The notes below the pieces were generated by a model. The model ran no database searches. It had not been told where the DNA came from and saw only the letters and a program-made list of their open reading frames with translations. Source: Desulfolutivibrio sulfoxidireducens (GTDB lineage Bacteria > Desulfobacterota > Desulfovibrionia > Desulfovibrionales > Desulfovibrionaceae). Taken from it: DNA of 64,000 nucleotides. Below, piece by piece: positions 42,495-51,025 of this stretch; position 1 is the stretch's first letter; the number at the start of each line of letters is the position of its first letter. The stretch spans positions 3,694,001 to 3,758,000 of the forward strand of contig NZ_CP045508.1 in the NCBI RefSeq assembly GCF_013376475.1, read 5' to 3'. The translations under genes were made by a program, and so were the position numbers.

Positions 42495-44591
42495 ATGTCA
42501 GGTCCAGATAGCGGCCGGACTCGCCCTTTCCGATTCCTACGGCGCCTGCCGCGCCTGGCCTGGCTGGCCGTCCTCACCCTGTCCCTGGCGGCCCTGTTCG
42601 TGGTCCTGCGGGACCTCCCCACGGACACGGACCTGGGCGAGGCCCTTTTGGCCCGGCGCGACTACGCCGCCGCCCGGACGGCCTTCGAACGCGCGGCCCG
42701 GGGCGGCTCGGCCAAGGCCCTGTGGCGGCTGGGACGCATGGCCGAGGAGGGACTGGGAACGCCGCCGGACCTGGCAAAGGCCCTGGACTTCCATCTGCGC
42801 GCGGCGGCCTGGCGCAACCGCGACGCCCAGACCCGGGCGGCCGACCTGCTGTCCGCCCCCCGCGACGATGCGCCGGGATCGCCCACCGCCGCCGACCTGG
42901 CCCAGGCCGCCCGGTGGTACGCCACGGCCGGACAGCGCGGGGACAACGAGGCCCGCTACCGCGCGGGGCTGTGCCTGCGCGACGGCCGGGGCGCGCCCAA
43001 AGACCTGGACAAGGCCCTGACCTGGTTCACCCGGGCGGCGCGGCGCGGCCATGTCCGGGCCATGGTCGAGGCGGCCTCGGCGCATCTGGCCCGGGCCGAG
43101 GCGGGCCGCCCCGGGGATGACCGCGTCCTGGCCGGGCAGTGGCTTGAAAAGGCGGCCGGGGCCGGCGACATGGAGGCCATGTTCCGGCTGGGCGAGCTTT
43201 ACCAAAACGGGACATTTCCCGGCGCGCCCCCGCAAGAGGCCTGGAACTGGTTCGCCCGGGCCGCCGAGGCCGGCCACCCCCAGGCCCAATACCTCATGGC
43301 CCGCCGGCTGGACCTGGGCGATGGCGTGGCCGCCTTTCCCCTGGAGGCGGCCGGCTGGTACCGCCGGGCCGCCGCGCAGGGTCACGTGGCGGCCATGCTG
43401 CGCTTGGCGGACATGTATTTCAAGGGCCGGGGGGTCTTTCAGGACCACGCCGAGGCCCGACGCTGGCGGGAAGCGGCGGGAGAGGCCGAGGCCTCGGCCC
43501 GGGCCGTGCTGTGCCTTCTGTACGCCACCGGGGACCCGGCCGGGCGCGACGTAGCCGAGGCGGCCCGGTGGTGCGGCAGGGCCGCACAAGACGGTGACGC
43601 CGAGTCGCGCTACCTCTACGGTCTGTTGCTGGAACGGGGCCTTGGCGCGCCGCGCGACGAGCTGGGGAGCGCCAAGTGGCTGGCCGCGGCGGCCGAGCAG
43701 GGCATGGCCGAGGCCCAATACGCCCTGGCCCTGGTCTATCTCGGCGGCCGGGGGGTGATCCGGGACGCGGCCCAGGCCTTTTTCTGGTGCCGCAAGGCCG
43801 CCGAGCAGGGCCTGCCCGAGGCCCAGGCCCTTCTGGCCTCCATGTACGACGAGGAATTGCGCTCCTCGCGCAACTACGCCCAGGCCGTGCGCTGGTATCG
43901 CCGGGCGGCCGGGGCCGGCGAGGTGACGGCCCAGTTCAACCTGGGGTCCATGTTCGGCAAGGGCGTGGGCGTGCCCGTGGATCCGGTCCAGTCCCTGGAA
44001 TGGTTCACCCGGGCGGCCCGGGCCGGGGACCCCCGGGCGGCGTTCAACGTGGGGCTGATGCACCTGACCGGCACGGGCACGCCAAAAAACGAGGAGCAGG
44101 CCCTGGCCTGGTTTTTGCGCGCGGCCACGGAGGGGGACGCCCGGTCGCGGCAAAGCGCGGCGGTCATGTACCAGCTCGGCCAGGGAACGCCGAAAAATCC
44201 CCGCGAGGCCTTCCGGCTGGCCCGGCTGGCCGCGCACCAGGGCCTGCCTCAGGCCCAGGCCATGCTCGGAGCGGCCTATTTCGAGGGCAAGATCGTGGCC
44301 CGGGACCTGTCCGAGTCGCTTTTCTGGCTGGGTCTGGCCACCCGGGAACCCTCCACGGAATTTTCCCGCGACCAGGCCCTAGCGGCCAAGGCCCGGGTGG
44401 AGAAGCGGCTGTCCGCCGAGCAGGCGGCCCGGGTCCGGGAGCGGGTGGCGGCCTGGCGGCCGCGTCCGGCCGAGCCCTCGCGGGAAAACGACGGCCTGGC
44501 CGAGGTACGCTTTCTGGAGAGTCCGGCCAGGAACCAGGTTAAGGCGCAGGAGCCTTCCCCGGACGCGTCCGAGGTGTTCGGGCTCTTCTGA
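42495..44591 (+). CDS. Sel1-repeat (TPR-like) membrane-anchored protein
   Basis: A 698-residue protein. One N-terminal transmembrane helix (LAWLAVLTLSLAALFVVLRD) anchors a long array of a dozen or more Sel1-like repeats, with units such as AKALWRLGRMAEEGLGTP and AEAQYALALVYLGGRGV. These solenoids mediate protein-protein contacts, in this case probably in the periplasm. The C-terminus is charged and disordered. The ATG at 42495 follows AAGGAAACGCC. No enzyme domain is seen. The 190 bases before it hold no clear feature. Confidence 0.86.
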   Translation: MSGPDSGRTRPFRFLRRLPRLAWLAVLTLSLAALFVVLRDLPTDTDLGEALLARRDYAAARTAFERAARGGSAKALWRLGRMAEEGLGTPPDLAKALDFHLRAAAWRNRDAQTRAADLLSAPRDDAPGSPTAADLAQAARWYATAGQRGDNEARYRAGLCLRDGRGAPKDLDKALTWFTRAARRGHVRAMVEAASAHLARAEAGRPGDDRVLAGQWLEKAAGAGDMEAMFRLGELYQNGTFPGAPPQEAWNWFARAAEAGHPQAQYLMARRLDLGDGVAAFPLEAAGWYRRAAAQGHVAAMLRLADMYFKGRGVFQDHAEARRWREAAGEAEASARAVLCLLYATGDPAGRDVAEAARWCGRAAQDGDAESRYLYGLLLERGLGAPRDELGSAKWLAAAAEQGMAEAQYALALVYLGGRGVIRDAAQAFFWCRKAAEQGLPEAQALLASMYDEELRSSRNYAQAVRWYRRAAGAGEVTAQFNLGSMFGKGVGVPVDPVQSLEWFTRAARAGDPRAAFNVGLMHLTGTGTPKNEEQALAWFLRAATEGDARSRQSAAVMYQLGQGTPKNPREAFRLARLAAHQGLPQAQAMLGAAYFEGKIVARDLSESLFWLGLATREPSTEFSRDQALAAKARVEKRLSAEQAARVRERVAAWRPRPAEPSRENDGLAEVRFLESPARNQVKAQEPSPDASEVFGLF

Positions 44592-44745
44592 CATCGAGGC
44601 AACAGCGGCACAACCGGTCGCCCGACCGATGCAACAGGAAGGCAACATCTTGCGACCATGATCGCGGCCCTTGACAGAGCCGCCATTCTTTGGCCTTTTG
44701 CATCCGTCGTGGGGGCCATCCGGCCCTCGAAACCAAGGAGACCCC

Positions 44746-45360
44746 ATGAAACGTCTTTTCGTGTCCCTTTTCGTCCTGGCCGCCGTTTTTTCGGCTGTCA
44801 ACGCCTGGTGCGAGACGAAAATTCCAAGGGAAATCGCCGGTTTGATTCTCGGATCGGACGTCAAGGACAATGCGCAGCGCCTGGACATGTCCAAGGCCAT
44901 GCCCCTGTGGGACATGCCCTACCTGACACGGGCCAATATCCTGCCCACCAAGGGATTTCGCGGCGGCTACGTGCTTTTCGGCAACTGCGCCAATCCCGGA
45001 AAGATCGTGCGCATCAAGCTCAAGTACAAGGATAAGAACCCGGGATTCTTTCAGAAAACCGGCAAGACGCTGACCACCCGCTACGGCGATCCCAAGCCCA
45101 TGATTTCGGACCAGGGGGGCCTGTACCTGGGCATGGCCTGGAAGTTCGGCGACCACAAGACCGGCGTGACGGCGCTTTTGCTTGAGCACGCCGCTGGCGA
45201 CGACGCCGAGTCGTCCGAGGGCAATGCCATCCGGCTTACGGACAACGCCCTGCTGGCCCAGGAACAGGCGTGCTACGCGGCGGCCCGGAAAAAGGAACCC
45301 GAGGCGCAGCCGGCTTTTCCGCTGTTCGAGATCAACGACGAGTGGCTGCTGCCGAAATGA
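44746..45360 (+). CDS. Secreted protein of unknown function
   Basis: A 204-residue protein with a signal peptide (MKRLFVSLFVLAAVFSAVNA) that should be cleaved before WCETKIP. The mature part is soluble, with IPREIAGLILGSDVKDNAQR and GYVLFGNCANPGKIVRIKLK; I do not recognise the family. Its layout (small beta-rich protein with GL.LG.D near the N-terminus) resembles periplasmic proteins that compare ligand strength, but no function is claimed. AAGGAG precedes the ATG at 44746, and a strong terminator follows, so it is a single-gene unit. Confidence 0.75.
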   Translation: MKRLFVSLFVLAAVFSAVNAWCETKIPREIAGLILGSDVKDNAQRLDMSKAMPLWDMPYLTRANILPTKGFRGGYVLFGNCANPGKIVRIKLKYKDKNPGFFQKTGKTLTTRYGDPKPMISDQGGLYLGMAWKFGDHKTGVTALLLEHAAGDDAESSEGNAIRLTDNALLAQEQACYAAARKKEPEAQPAFPLFEINDEWLLPK

Positions 45361-45391
45361 TCTCCGTCCATCGGGGCGATTTTTTTGCCGG

Positions 45392-45430
45392 CGCATGCCG
45401 GGATGTTTTCATCCGGCATGCGTTTTTTTT
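45392..45430 (+). terminator. Rho-independent terminator
   Basis: CGCATGCCGGGATG-TTTT-CATCCGGCATGCG followed by eight T. A stem of about 13 bp with one bulge, 31 bases after the secreted-protein gene. Confidence 0.92.
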
Positions 45431-45478
45431 CGCAAATGAAAATTTCTATCGTGCGGACCCCAAGAAATCCCGGATTCA

Positions 45479-45508
45479 TTGACACAAAATCCGTTGCCGT
45501 TCTATAGA
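45479..45508 (+). promoter_or_regulatory. Sigma70-type promoter of gapA
   Basis: TTGACA (45479-45484), 18-base spacer, TATAGA (45503-45508). A near-consensus promoter giving a leader of about 110 bases before the GAPDH gene. The leader contains TTCGCCA..TGGCGAA (about 45550-45580), which can pair. Confidence 0.72.
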
Positions 45509-45623
45509 CGGCGGGTGCCCACCATGCCGGAGCGCGCCCCGCTTCTCCAGGTTCGCCACGTCTTTTTCTGGCGAAAAACCCGGCCGGCTGGCGTATGACC
45601 GTTACACTTCAGGAGGAAAATCC

Positions 45624-46610
45624 ATGTCCATTCGGATCGGCATCAACGGATTCGGTCGCATCGGCCGGTATCTGATCAGGCTCTTGAACCGCGACACCGA
45701 CGTCGAGGTGGTTGCGGTCAACGCCAGGGCGGACAATCCGCAGATGGCCCATCTTCTCAAATACGACTCGGTGCACGGCCATTTTCCCGGCGTGGTCGAG
45801 ACCACGCCGGACGGCCTGTCCATTGACGGCAAGCCGATCAGGATCACCCGCCACGGCGCCGGGGAGTGGCAGTGGGGGGAACTCGGCTGCGATCTGGTGG
45901 TCGAATCCACGGGCAAGTTCAACGACCGCGAGAGCTGTGAAAAGCACCTGGCCCGAGGGGCCAAGACCGTGGTCATCAGCGCCCCGGCCAAGGGCGAGGA
46001 CATCACCGTGGTCATGGGCGTCAACCAGCATCAGCTCAAACCGGAACACAAGATCATTTCCAACGCCTCCTGCACCACCAACTGTCTGGCCCCGGTGGTC
46101 AAGGTCCTGCACGAGACGTTCGGCATGAAGCATGGCATCATGACCACCATCCACTCCTACACCATGAGCCAACGCGTCCTGGACGGCTCCCACAAGGACT
46201 GGCGGCGGGGACGGGCCTGCGCCGTATCCATGATCCCCACCACCACCGGCGCGGCCCGGGCCGTGACCAAGGTCATGCCGGAACTGGCCGGGAAGCTCGA
46301 CGGCATGTCCATCCGGGTGCCCACGCCCAACGTCTCGGTGGTGGATCTTACGGCCGAACTGGAGAAACCCACGGACACGGCGGGCCTGCTGGCCGTGCTC
46401 AAGGCCGCGGCCAACGAGCACATGGGCTATACCGACGAACCCCTGGTGTCCGTGGATTTCATGGGCGACACCCACGGCGGCGTGGTGGACGCCGGGGCAT
46501 CCCAGGTTTTGGATGGCACCCTGGCCAAGGTTCTGGTGTGGTACGACAACGAGGCCGGGTTCACCAACCAGCTTTTGCGCCTGATCAAACTGGCCGGGTC
46601 CATGATGTAG
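45624..46610 (+). CDS. gapA: Glyceraldehyde-3-phosphate dehydrogenase, type I
   Basis: A 328-residue tetrameric cytoplasmic enzyme converting glyceraldehyde 3-phosphate, NAD and phosphate to 1,3-bisphosphoglycerate. NAD-binding GINGFGRIGRYLIRLL, catalytic cysteine in SNASCTTNCLAPVVK, HSYTMSQRVLDGSHKDWRRG and WYDNEAGFTNQ are all intact. An asparagine (NARAD) rather than the usual aspartate lies near the adenine-ribose site, which could loosen the NAD preference. The ribosome binding site is AGGAGGAAAATCC. It is flanked by its own promoter and terminator. Confidence 0.96.
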   Translation: MSIRIGINGFGRIGRYLIRLLNRDTDVEVVAVNARADNPQMAHLLKYDSVHGHFPGVVETTPDGLSIDGKPIRITRHGAGEWQWGELGCDLVVESTGKFNDRESCEKHLARGAKTVVISAPAKGEDITVVMGVNQHQLKPEHKIISNASCTTNCLAPVVKVLHETFGMKHGIMTTIHSYTMSQRVLDGSHKDWRRGRACAVSMIPTTTGAARAVTKVMPELAGKLDGMSIRVPTPNVSVVDLTAELEKPTDTAGLLAVLKAAANEHMGYTDEPLVSVDFMGDTHGGVVDAGASQVLDGTLAKVLVWYDNEAGFTNQLLRLIKLAGSMM

Positions 46611-46635
46611 CCCGATTTCGAACCGGTCCATCGTA

Positions 46636-46666
46636 CGCCGGGGGCATTGCCCCCGGCGTTTTTTTT
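46636..46666 (+). terminator. Rho-independent terminator of gapA
   Basis: CGCCGGGGGC-ATT-GCCCCCGGCG followed by eight T. A perfect 10-bp GC stem, 25 bases after the stop. Confidence 0.95.
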
Positions 46667-46785
46667 CGACGTGCCGCCCGGCTCTCACAGCGCCAGGGCC
46701 GCATCCTCGAAAGTGCCTTGACGCATGTATCCGCCGCACGTATTTTGCGGAATGCGGCTTGTTTCGTCGCCTAAACCCTCTTCCC

Positions 46786-47877
46786 ATGAAGCCCTTTTCC
46801 GCCATGCCCCATCGCATACTGGCCATTGACGACGAAAAATTGAACCTGCGGGTCCTCAGCGGCCTGTTGCGATCCCTGGGGTACGAGGCGGTCCTGGCCG
46901 ACAGCGGCGAAAAGGCCCTGGCGGCCCTGGACGCCAGCATCGACCTGATCCTTTTGGATGTCATGATGCCGGACATGGACGGATTCACCGTGGCCAGAAA
47001 GATCCGGGAACGCCCGGACGGGGCGGACGTGCCCATCATCATGGTCACGGCCCTGACCGGCAAGCAGGACCGGCTTTCGGCTGTGGAGGCCGGGGCCAAC
47101 GACTTCATCGCCAAGCCCATCGACATGACCGAGCTTCGGGTGCGCATGGGGTCCCTGCTCAAGATGAAGCAGTCCCAGGATCAGGTGAAGCGATACCAGG
47201 CGGAACTCGAGGCCATGGTGCGGATACGCACCCAGGCTCTGCGTCTGGCCCTGGAAAATCTGGAGGAATCCCAGAAGACCATCCTGACCGCCCACCGCGA
47301 GACGCTTCACCGCCTGGCGGCGGCGGCCGAGTTCAAGGACGCGGACACCGCCAACCACATCACCCGCATGAGCCGGTATTGCGCGGCCCTGGCCTCTTGG
47401 CTCGGCCTGCACGATGGAGAGACGGAACTGGTGGAACAGGCCAGTCCCATGCACGACATCGGCAAGATAGGCATCCCGGACTCGATCCTGCTCAAGCCCG
47501 GCGCGCTTACCCCCGAGGAATGGAAAGTGATGCAAAAGCACACCATCTTCGGGGCCCGCATCCTCGGTTCGTCGAGCTTCGAACTGTTGCGCGCCGGGGA
47601 GATCATCGCCCTGTCGCACCATGAAAAATGGGATGGCTCGGGCTATCCCTCGGGCCTTTCCGGAGAGGACATCCCCCTTTTCGGGCGCATCTGCGCCGTG
47701 GCCGACGTCTTCGACGCCCTGACCAGCCGGCGGCCCTACAAGGATGCCTTCAGCAACGAGGTCTCCCTGGACATCATGAAAACCGGCCGGGGCAGCCACT
47801 TCGATCCCCGCATCCTGGACCTTTTCCTGGAACACTTCGACGAGATCCTGGCCATCAAGGCCAGCTATGTCGATTGA
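46786..47877 (+). CDS. Response regulator with HD-GYP domain (c-di-GMP phosphodiesterase)
   Basis: A 363-residue two-domain regulator. The receiver (about 1-125) has ILAIDDEKLN, phospho-acceptor LILLDVMMPDMDGF and FIAKPIDM. A coiled coil joins it to the HD-GYP domain: HITRMSRYCAALASWLGL, MHDIGKIGIPDSIL (HD), HHEKWDGSGYPSGL (GYP) and VADVFDALTSRRPYK. All metal-binding histidines look intact, so c-di-GMP hydrolysis is likely. Start choices are 46786 (used) and 46804, both without a good ribosome binding site. It converges on the CRP/FNR regulator gene. Confidence 0.9.
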   Translation: MKPFSAMPHRILAIDDEKLNLRVLSGLLRSLGYEAVLADSGEKALAALDASIDLILLDVMMPDMDGFTVARKIRERPDGADVPIIMVTALTGKQDRLSAVEAGANDFIAKPIDMTELRVRMGSLLKMKQSQDQVKRYQAELEAMVRIRTQALRLALENLEESQKTILTAHRETLHRLAAAAEFKDADTANHITRMSRYCAALASWLGLHDGETELVEQASPMHDIGKIGIPDSILLKPGALTPEEWKVMQKHTIFGARILGSSSFELLRAGEIIALSHHEKWDGSGYPSGLSGEDIPLFGRICAVADVFDALTSRRPYKDAFSNEVSLDIMKTGRGSHFDPRILDLFLEHFDEILAIKASYVD

Positions 47878-47891
47878 AGCGGCGCAGGCCC

Positions 47892-48581
47892 CTACAGGAT
47901 ACTCGCCCCCGAGGCCACTTCCGCCAGGCGGTCCACGTCCCGAAGGATCACGGCCTGCCCGTCCAGGGTGATCAGGCCATCCTCGACCATCCGGCGCAGC
48001 ACCCGGGACAGGGTCTCGGGGATGGTGCCCAGATATCCGGCCAGTTGTCCCTTGGGCAGTTCCAGGTCCAAACGGCGCTTTTTCTGGGCCGCATGCAGCA
48101 AAAGCAGGTGGGCGGCGAGCCTGGCGGGCACCTCCTTGAGGCTTAGCTCCTCTATTTTTTGGACGAAAATGCGCAATCTCGAGGACAGAAGGGCCAGCAT
48201 GGCCATGGCCAGTTCCGGGTCGTCGCGCAAAAGAGCCAGAAACCCCTGGCGCGAGAAAAAAAGGAGCTCGCTGTCCTCCAGGGTCTGGGCGTCGGCCGGG
48301 AACACCCCGCCCTGGAAGACCACCACCTCGGCAAAGGCCTCGCCCGGCCCGAACACGTGCAGGATGTGCTCCTTGCCGGACGGCGAGGACCGGTAGATGC
48401 GCACCTTGCCCGCTGCCACGCCGTAAAACCCGTCGGCCGGCTCCCCGGTCCGAAAGAGCAGCCGGCCCTTTTCCCGGCGCCGCAGTTCGGCCACGGCCGC
48501 GAGCTTGGCCAGCTTGTCCGACGCAAGTCCCGAGAAAAGGCCCAATCCGGCCACGGCCGCCTGTTTGTCGATGCCCACCAT
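47892..48581 (-). CDS. CRP/FNR family transcriptional regulator (HcpR-like)
   Basis: A 229-residue regulator. The N-terminal effector domain (about 10-125; LLFRTGEPADGFYGVAAGKV, GPGEAFAEVVVFQGGVFPAD) is followed by the dimer helix and a winged helix-turn-helix whose recognition region reads GQLAGYLGTIPETLSRVLRR. FNR-type N-terminal cysteines are absent, so the sensor is not an FNR cluster; HcpR proteins bind heme. The start at 48581 follows CGGAAGGCC. A TTGAC-N4-GTCAA palindrome 22 bases upstream and a second one before hcp support assignment to the HcpR nitrosative-stress group; this is inference from context. Confidence 0.85.
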   Translation of the reverse strand: MVGIDKQAAVAGLGLFSGLASDKLAKLAAVAELRRREKGRLLFRTGEPADGFYGVAAGKVRIYRSSPSGKEHILHVFGPGEAFAEVVVFQGGVFPADAQTLEDSELLFFSRQGFLALLRDDPELAMAMLALLSSRLRIFVQKIEELSLKEVPARLAAHLLLLHAAQKKRRLDLELPKGQLAGYLGTIPETLSRVLRRMVEDGLITLDGQAVILRDVDRLAEVASGASIL

Positions 48582-48602
48582 GGCCTTCCGATTCCCGGTT
48601 TT

Positions 48603-48616
48603 TTGACCTACGTCAA
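48603..48616. promoter_or_regulatory. CRP/FNR-type operator TTGAC-CTAC-GTCAA
   Basis: A perfect inverted repeat between the regulator gene and the divergent iron-sulfur gene. Its centre (48609.5) would be at -41.5 for a rightward start near 48651, with an imperfect TATCTC around 48641 as -10. For the leftward regulator gene the site overlaps the promoter region and could mediate autoregulation. Confidence 0.75.
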
Positions 48617-48666
48617 GGCCGGCCCGGACCAGACCGGGCATATCTCCTCCACGAGGAACCACGCCC

Positions 48667-49404
48667 ATGTCCGATCCCTCCTTTCGCATCACGGCCTGCC
48701 GGGGCATCCCGGCCACGGCCGAACCGGCCCCCGAAGGCCCCGCCCGCCCCCACGCCCTGGCCATGCGGGGAGACACGTCCGCGCTTTTGGCCCGGACCCT
48801 CCATGACGCGGGCTGGCCGGATTTTTTGGCCGCCCGCGAACACACTGTCCGCCACCACCAGGCCCTCAAGATCGTGTTGGCCGGATGCCCCAACGCCTGT
48901 TCCGGTCCCCAGATCGCGGATTTCGGACTCATCCGGGCCTGCCGCCCGGCACGCGAGCCGGACCGCTGCACGGGCTGCGGGGCCTGCGTCGCGGCCTGTC
49001 CCGAGCAGGCCGTCACCCTCTCCCCCAAAGGCCCGGTCATCGACCGCAAAATCTGCCTGGGCTGCGGCCTGTGCGCCAGGGCCTGCCCCCACGATGCCCT
49101 GACGCCCGGCCGCATGGGCTGGCGGGTCATGGCCGGGGGCAGGCTCGGCCGGCATCCGGCCCTGGCCGTGGAATTGCCCGGACTTTTCACCGATGCCGAG
49201 GCCGCCGACCTCCTGGCCAGCCTCGTGGCCTTCGCGATGGCCCGCCTGAGCCCCGGGACGCGACTGGCCGCGCTTTTGCCCCGCGATCAGGCGGCCCTTG
49301 GCCGCATCCTGCGCGGCACGCCGACCGCCCCGTCGTCCGGCGCTTCCTCCGGCCCCCCATCCGAAAGGCCCGAACGCCGCGCGCCCCGAAAACACCGGAC
49401 ATGA
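48667..49404 (+). CDS. Iron-sulfur protein with partial sulfite/nitrite reductase motif and two ferredoxin clusters
   Basis: A 245-residue cytoplasmic protein. The segment VLAGCPNACSGPQIADFG matches the second half (CxxxC) of the siroheme/[4Fe-4S] binding signature of sulfite and nitrite reductases. The first half seems decayed: ITACRG is followed by RPHALAM where relatives have CPxAL. Two canonical 4Fe-4S motifs follow (CTGCGACVAACP and CLGCGLCARACP), so it can carry electrons. A disordered tail ends the protein. Its stop overlaps the ATG of the NapH-like gene, and it sits behind the CRP/FNR operator. A redox partner for Hcp or another NO-related enzyme is plausible but unproven. Confidence 0.75.
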   Translation: MSDPSFRITACRGIPATAEPAPEGPARPHALAMRGDTSALLARTLHDAGWPDFLAAREHTVRHHQALKIVLAGCPNACSGPQIADFGLIRACRPAREPDRCTGCGACVAACPEQAVTLSPKGPVIDRKICLGCGLCARACPHDALTPGRMGWRVMAGGRLGRHPALAVELPGLFTDAEAADLLASLVAFAMARLSPGTRLAALLPRDQAALGRILRGTPTAPSSGASSGPPSERPERRAPRKHRT

Positions 49405-50750
49405 CCATGGCCGCCCTGTTGTCCCTCCCCGCCGCCCTGGCCCTTCTCCTGCTCGCCGCCCACGGCCTGCGTTTCGGGGACATGGGCCTTTTGTGCGCCT
49501 GCCTGGGATGCGCGGCCCTGCTTTTTACCCGGTGGGCCTTCGCCCGGACCGTATGCCTTGTGGCCCTCGCGGCCGGGAGCCTCTTGTGGGTGGACACGGC
49601 CCTGACCCTTACGGCCGTGCGCCGGGGCATGGGCGAACCCTGGCTCAGGCTGGCCCTGATCCTCGGCGGAACGGCGGCCTTCACCCTGGCCTCGGGCCTG
49701 CTCCTGGCCACCCGCCGGGCAAGGGAACGATTCTCTCGAAACGCGGACGCCGCCCCGGTCCAGGTCGCGGCCTTCGTGACGGTCGTCGCGCTCCTGGAAC
49801 TGGCCAGGGCCATGGCCCCCCTTCCCGTCCTCCTCGTCGACCGCTTCCCGCCCGGATACGGCCGCCTGGAAATCTTCGCCCTGGCCCTGTACGCCGCGCT
49901 TCTCGCCGGGGCCATGCTCGATCCCACCCGGGCCGCCCGGCTTCGCCCCCGGTACTGGGGCCTTTTCTCGGCCGTCTTCTTCCTGCAACTCATCCTGGGA
50001 CTCTCGGGCCTGCCCGATTTCCTGATGACCGGAAGCCTCCATCTCCCCGTGCCCGCGCTCATCGTGGGCGGCCCCCTGTATAGGGGCGGTGGCTATTTCA
50101 TGCCTGTCCTGTACCTTTCCACCCTCCTCCTGGTCGGCCCGGCCTGGTGCTCGCACCTGTGCTACATCGGGGCCTGGGACGACGCCGCCTCCCGGCTCCC
50201 GTCCCGACTCCCGTCCCGGCCGCCCGGCCCACTGCCCCGCCATGCCTGGCCCACCCGATCCCTGGCCCTGGTCCTGGTCGTCCTGGCCGCTCTCACCTTC
50301 CGCCTCCTGGGCGTGCCCGGAACCGTCGCCGTCCTTTCGGCCGCCGCCTTCGGCCTGATCGGCGTGGGCATCATGCTCACCCTCTCCCGCCGCCGGGGCA
50401 TGATGGTCCACTGCACGGCCTATTGCCCCATCGGCCTTGTCGGCAACCTGCTGGGAAAACTCTCCCCCTTCCGCCTGCGCATGGACGCGGGCTGCGCCCG
50501 CTTCTCCCGTTGCGGGGCCTGCGCCCGGGCCTGCCGCTACGGGGCACTGTCCGAACGCGACGTGGCCCGGGGCCGGCCGGGCCTGACCTGCACCCTGTGC
50601 GGCGACTGCGTGGGCGTGTGCCCCATGAAAAATCCCTCCACCCACATGGGCTACCGCCTGTTCGCCCTGTCCCCCGAGACCTCGCGCCGCGTCTTCCTGG
50701 CCATCGTCATCTCCCTGCACGCCGTGTTCCTGGGCGTAGCCCGGATTTGA
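49401..50750 (+). CDS. NapH/CcoG-like membrane 4Fe-4S protein
   Basis: A 449-residue membrane protein with about ten hydrophobic segments and cysteine motifs typical of NapH/RnfB-like electron conduits: CSHLCYIGAWDD, CTAYCPIGLVG, then two clusters CARFSRCGACARACRYGAL (atypical spacing) and CTLCGDCVGVCPMKN. The last helix is at the C-terminus. It probably passes electrons between the quinone pool and soluble iron-sulfur partners, such as the upstream protein whose stop codon overlaps its start (ATGA). It is longer than NapH because of an N-terminal membrane domain of about 200 residues. Confidence 0.82.
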   Translation: MTMAALLSLPAALALLLLAAHGLRFGDMGLLCACLGCAALLFTRWAFARTVCLVALAAGSLLWVDTALTLTAVRRGMGEPWLRLALILGGTAAFTLASGLLLATRRARERFSRNADAAPVQVAAFVTVVALLELARAMAPLPVLLVDRFPPGYGRLEIFALALYAALLAGAMLDPTRAARLRPRYWGLFSAVFFLQLILGLSGLPDFLMTGSLHLPVPALIVGGPLYRGGGYFMPVLYLSTLLLVGPAWCSHLCYIGAWDDAASRLPSRLPSRPPGPLPRHAWPTRSLALVLVVLAALTFRLLGVPGTVAVLSAAAFGLIGVGIMLTLSRRRGMMVHCTAYCPIGLVGNLLGKLSPFRLRMDAGCARFSRCGACARACRYGALSERDVARGRPGLTCTLCGDCVGVCPMKNPSTHMGYRLFALSPETSRRVFLAIVISLHAVFLGVARI

Positions 50751-50771
50751 CAAGAAAAATATCCCTCCCGG

Positions 50772-50800
50772 TTGACACACATCGTATTCCCGGATAGCAT
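50772..50800 (+). promoter_or_regulatory. Sigma70-type promoter of the AT-rich island
   Basis: TTGACA (50772-50777), 17-base spacer, TAGCAT (50795-50800). It lies just after the NapH-like gene where the composition changes, and 45 bases before a 37-codon ORF. Confidence 0.62.
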
Positions 50801-50844
50801 GGCTACTTCTAAAGATAACTTATATTCTATCGCCAGGAGGCTTC

Positions 50845-50958
50845 ATGGAATTCCTCACAATTCCCACTTCCGCAATTGTGACCTGCTTTCTTTGGGCGAG
50901 ACTGGTCGAACCGTGGATCCATCGACGTCAAAAAAATGGTGCCTTTATCAAACCATAG
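50845..50958 (+). CDS. Putative 37-residue peptide or leader ORF
   Basis: Starts MEFLTIPTSAIVTCFLWARL and ends in VEPWIHRRQKNGAFIKP: a hydrophobic first half, a basic second half. The ribosome binding site AGGAGG (50835-50840) is four bases before the ATG and a promoter is positioned upstream, so translation is likely. A terminator hairpin begins 15 bases after the stop, before the 301-residue gene. It could be a small membrane peptide (toxin-like) or a leader peptide controlling the downstream gene; no homologue is recognised. Confidence 0.5.
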   Translation: MEFLTIPTSAIVTCFLWARLVEPWIHRRQKNGAFIKP

Positions 50959-50973
50959 TGCATGGTGGGCACG

Positions 50974-51000
50974 AAATGCTGGCTCGGCCAGCATTTTTAT
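50974..51000 (+). terminator. Terminator or attenuator between the small ORF and the 301-residue gene
   Basis: AAATGCTGGC-TCG-GCCAGCATTT, a perfect 10-bp stem with a 3-base loop followed by TTATTA. It sits between the 37-codon ORF and the next ATG (51026), so readthrough would be needed to express the larger gene from the upstream promoter. Confidence 0.72.
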
Positions 51001-51025
51001 TACCCCACCAGACAGGACAAGCTAT

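Noticed and set aside
42537-44237. Long minus-strand open frame opposite the Sel1-repeat gene
   Set aside because: It is periodic because the sense gene is repetitive; composition is Gly/Arg/Pro without a recognisable fold.
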